Shown one piece after another: positions 63,724-64,000 of a stretch of 64,000 nt of DNA. The notes under the pieces are model-generated. The model saw only the letters and a program-made list of their open reading frames with translations. It was not told the origin of the DNA and searched no databases. Position 1 is the first letter of the stretch. Each line of letters starts with the position of its first letter. Source of the stretch: Megalobrama amblycephala (lineage: Eukaryota; Chordata; Actinopteri; Cypriniformes; Xenocyprididae); the NCBI RefSeq assembly GCF_018812025.1, contig NC_063045.1, positions 11,755,384-11,819,383 of the forward strand, written 5' to 3'. The position numbers and the translations under genes are program-made.

Positions 63724-64000
63724 CTACTCAAGAGTTAAGGATAGATAGATAATAAACTATTCTGAAAGATAGTGAAGATGACAGATAAAATGTAAAAATG
63801 TTTGGAAAATGCCACTGCTGGTTATAAATTATGGACTCATCTCAATGAGTTTTTCCACCAAGCAAAAAAGCACTTCTACACATGCAAGAATATATGCAGT
63901 TTTTAAATAAATCTTCCTGAAAACCACAAGAATAGTAGCACATAAAGGATATTTTGTTCTTTCCTTTACATTTTAGATTCAGGACAGGAAGGACCCTGCC
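63724..64000. other. nol8: nol8 intron, 5' side
   Basis: Upstream of the acceptor CTTGAGTAG at 63724-63732 the sequence is intronic. No further nol8 exon is visible before the window ends, so the RRM-coding exons lie outside. Confidence 0.6.

Overview
The window reads as nuclear DNA of a teleost fish, most likely a cyprinid. Genes are split into short exons joined by GT-AG (occasionally GC-AG) introns. About half of the sequence is interspersed repeats of types familiar from zebrafish and carp: hAT-like, TTAA-flanked, Tc1-like and fold-back DNA elements, a dead LINE, TA microsatellites and minisatellites. No bacterial operon, CRISPR array, tRNA, rRNA or viral gene was seen.

Three genes lie on the minus strand and one on the plus strand. 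From left to right: (1) the 5' end of stab1 (stabilin-1), nine exons from 7837 down to 281, continuing off the left edge; (2) the complete nisch (nischarin) coding sequence, 20 exons from ATG 38767 to stop 16819, about 1,458 residues with PX domain, leucine-rich repeats and conserved C-terminus; (3) a CCER1-like gene on the plus strand, coding 41404-42039; (4) nol8 (nucleolar protein 8), eleven exons from 63723 to stop 55779, whose N-terminal RRM exons lie beyond the right edge. Every exon junction was checked for reading-frame phase and all agree. The nisch-stab1 adjacency and shared orientation match human 3p21.1.

The genes do not form a functional pathway: a scavenger receptor, an endosomal integrin/Rac regulator, a poorly known acidic protein and a ribosome-biogenesis factor. 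Between and inside them: 8.1-16.3 kb is repeat-rich intergenic DNA (a minisatellite split by a 1.26-kb palindrome, a hAT-like element, a LINE remnant); the last nisch intron holds a nested stack of four transposons; 42.4-55.6 kb is intergenic with a fold-back element, a degenerate Tc1 and a (TTTTA)n block; 56.5-59.1 kb is a nol8 intron containing a hAT-like element with a perfect 8-bp target duplication.

I found no convincing new biological system. The observations most worth a second look are: self-nesting of a TTAA element with hATs, an in-frame expansion of four phospho-serine/acidic repeats in nol8, two GC-AG introns (one stop-free and a multiple of three), a perfect 47-bp match shared by stab1 intron 1 and a distant hAT-like element, and a palindrome with a recognisable paralogous empty site.
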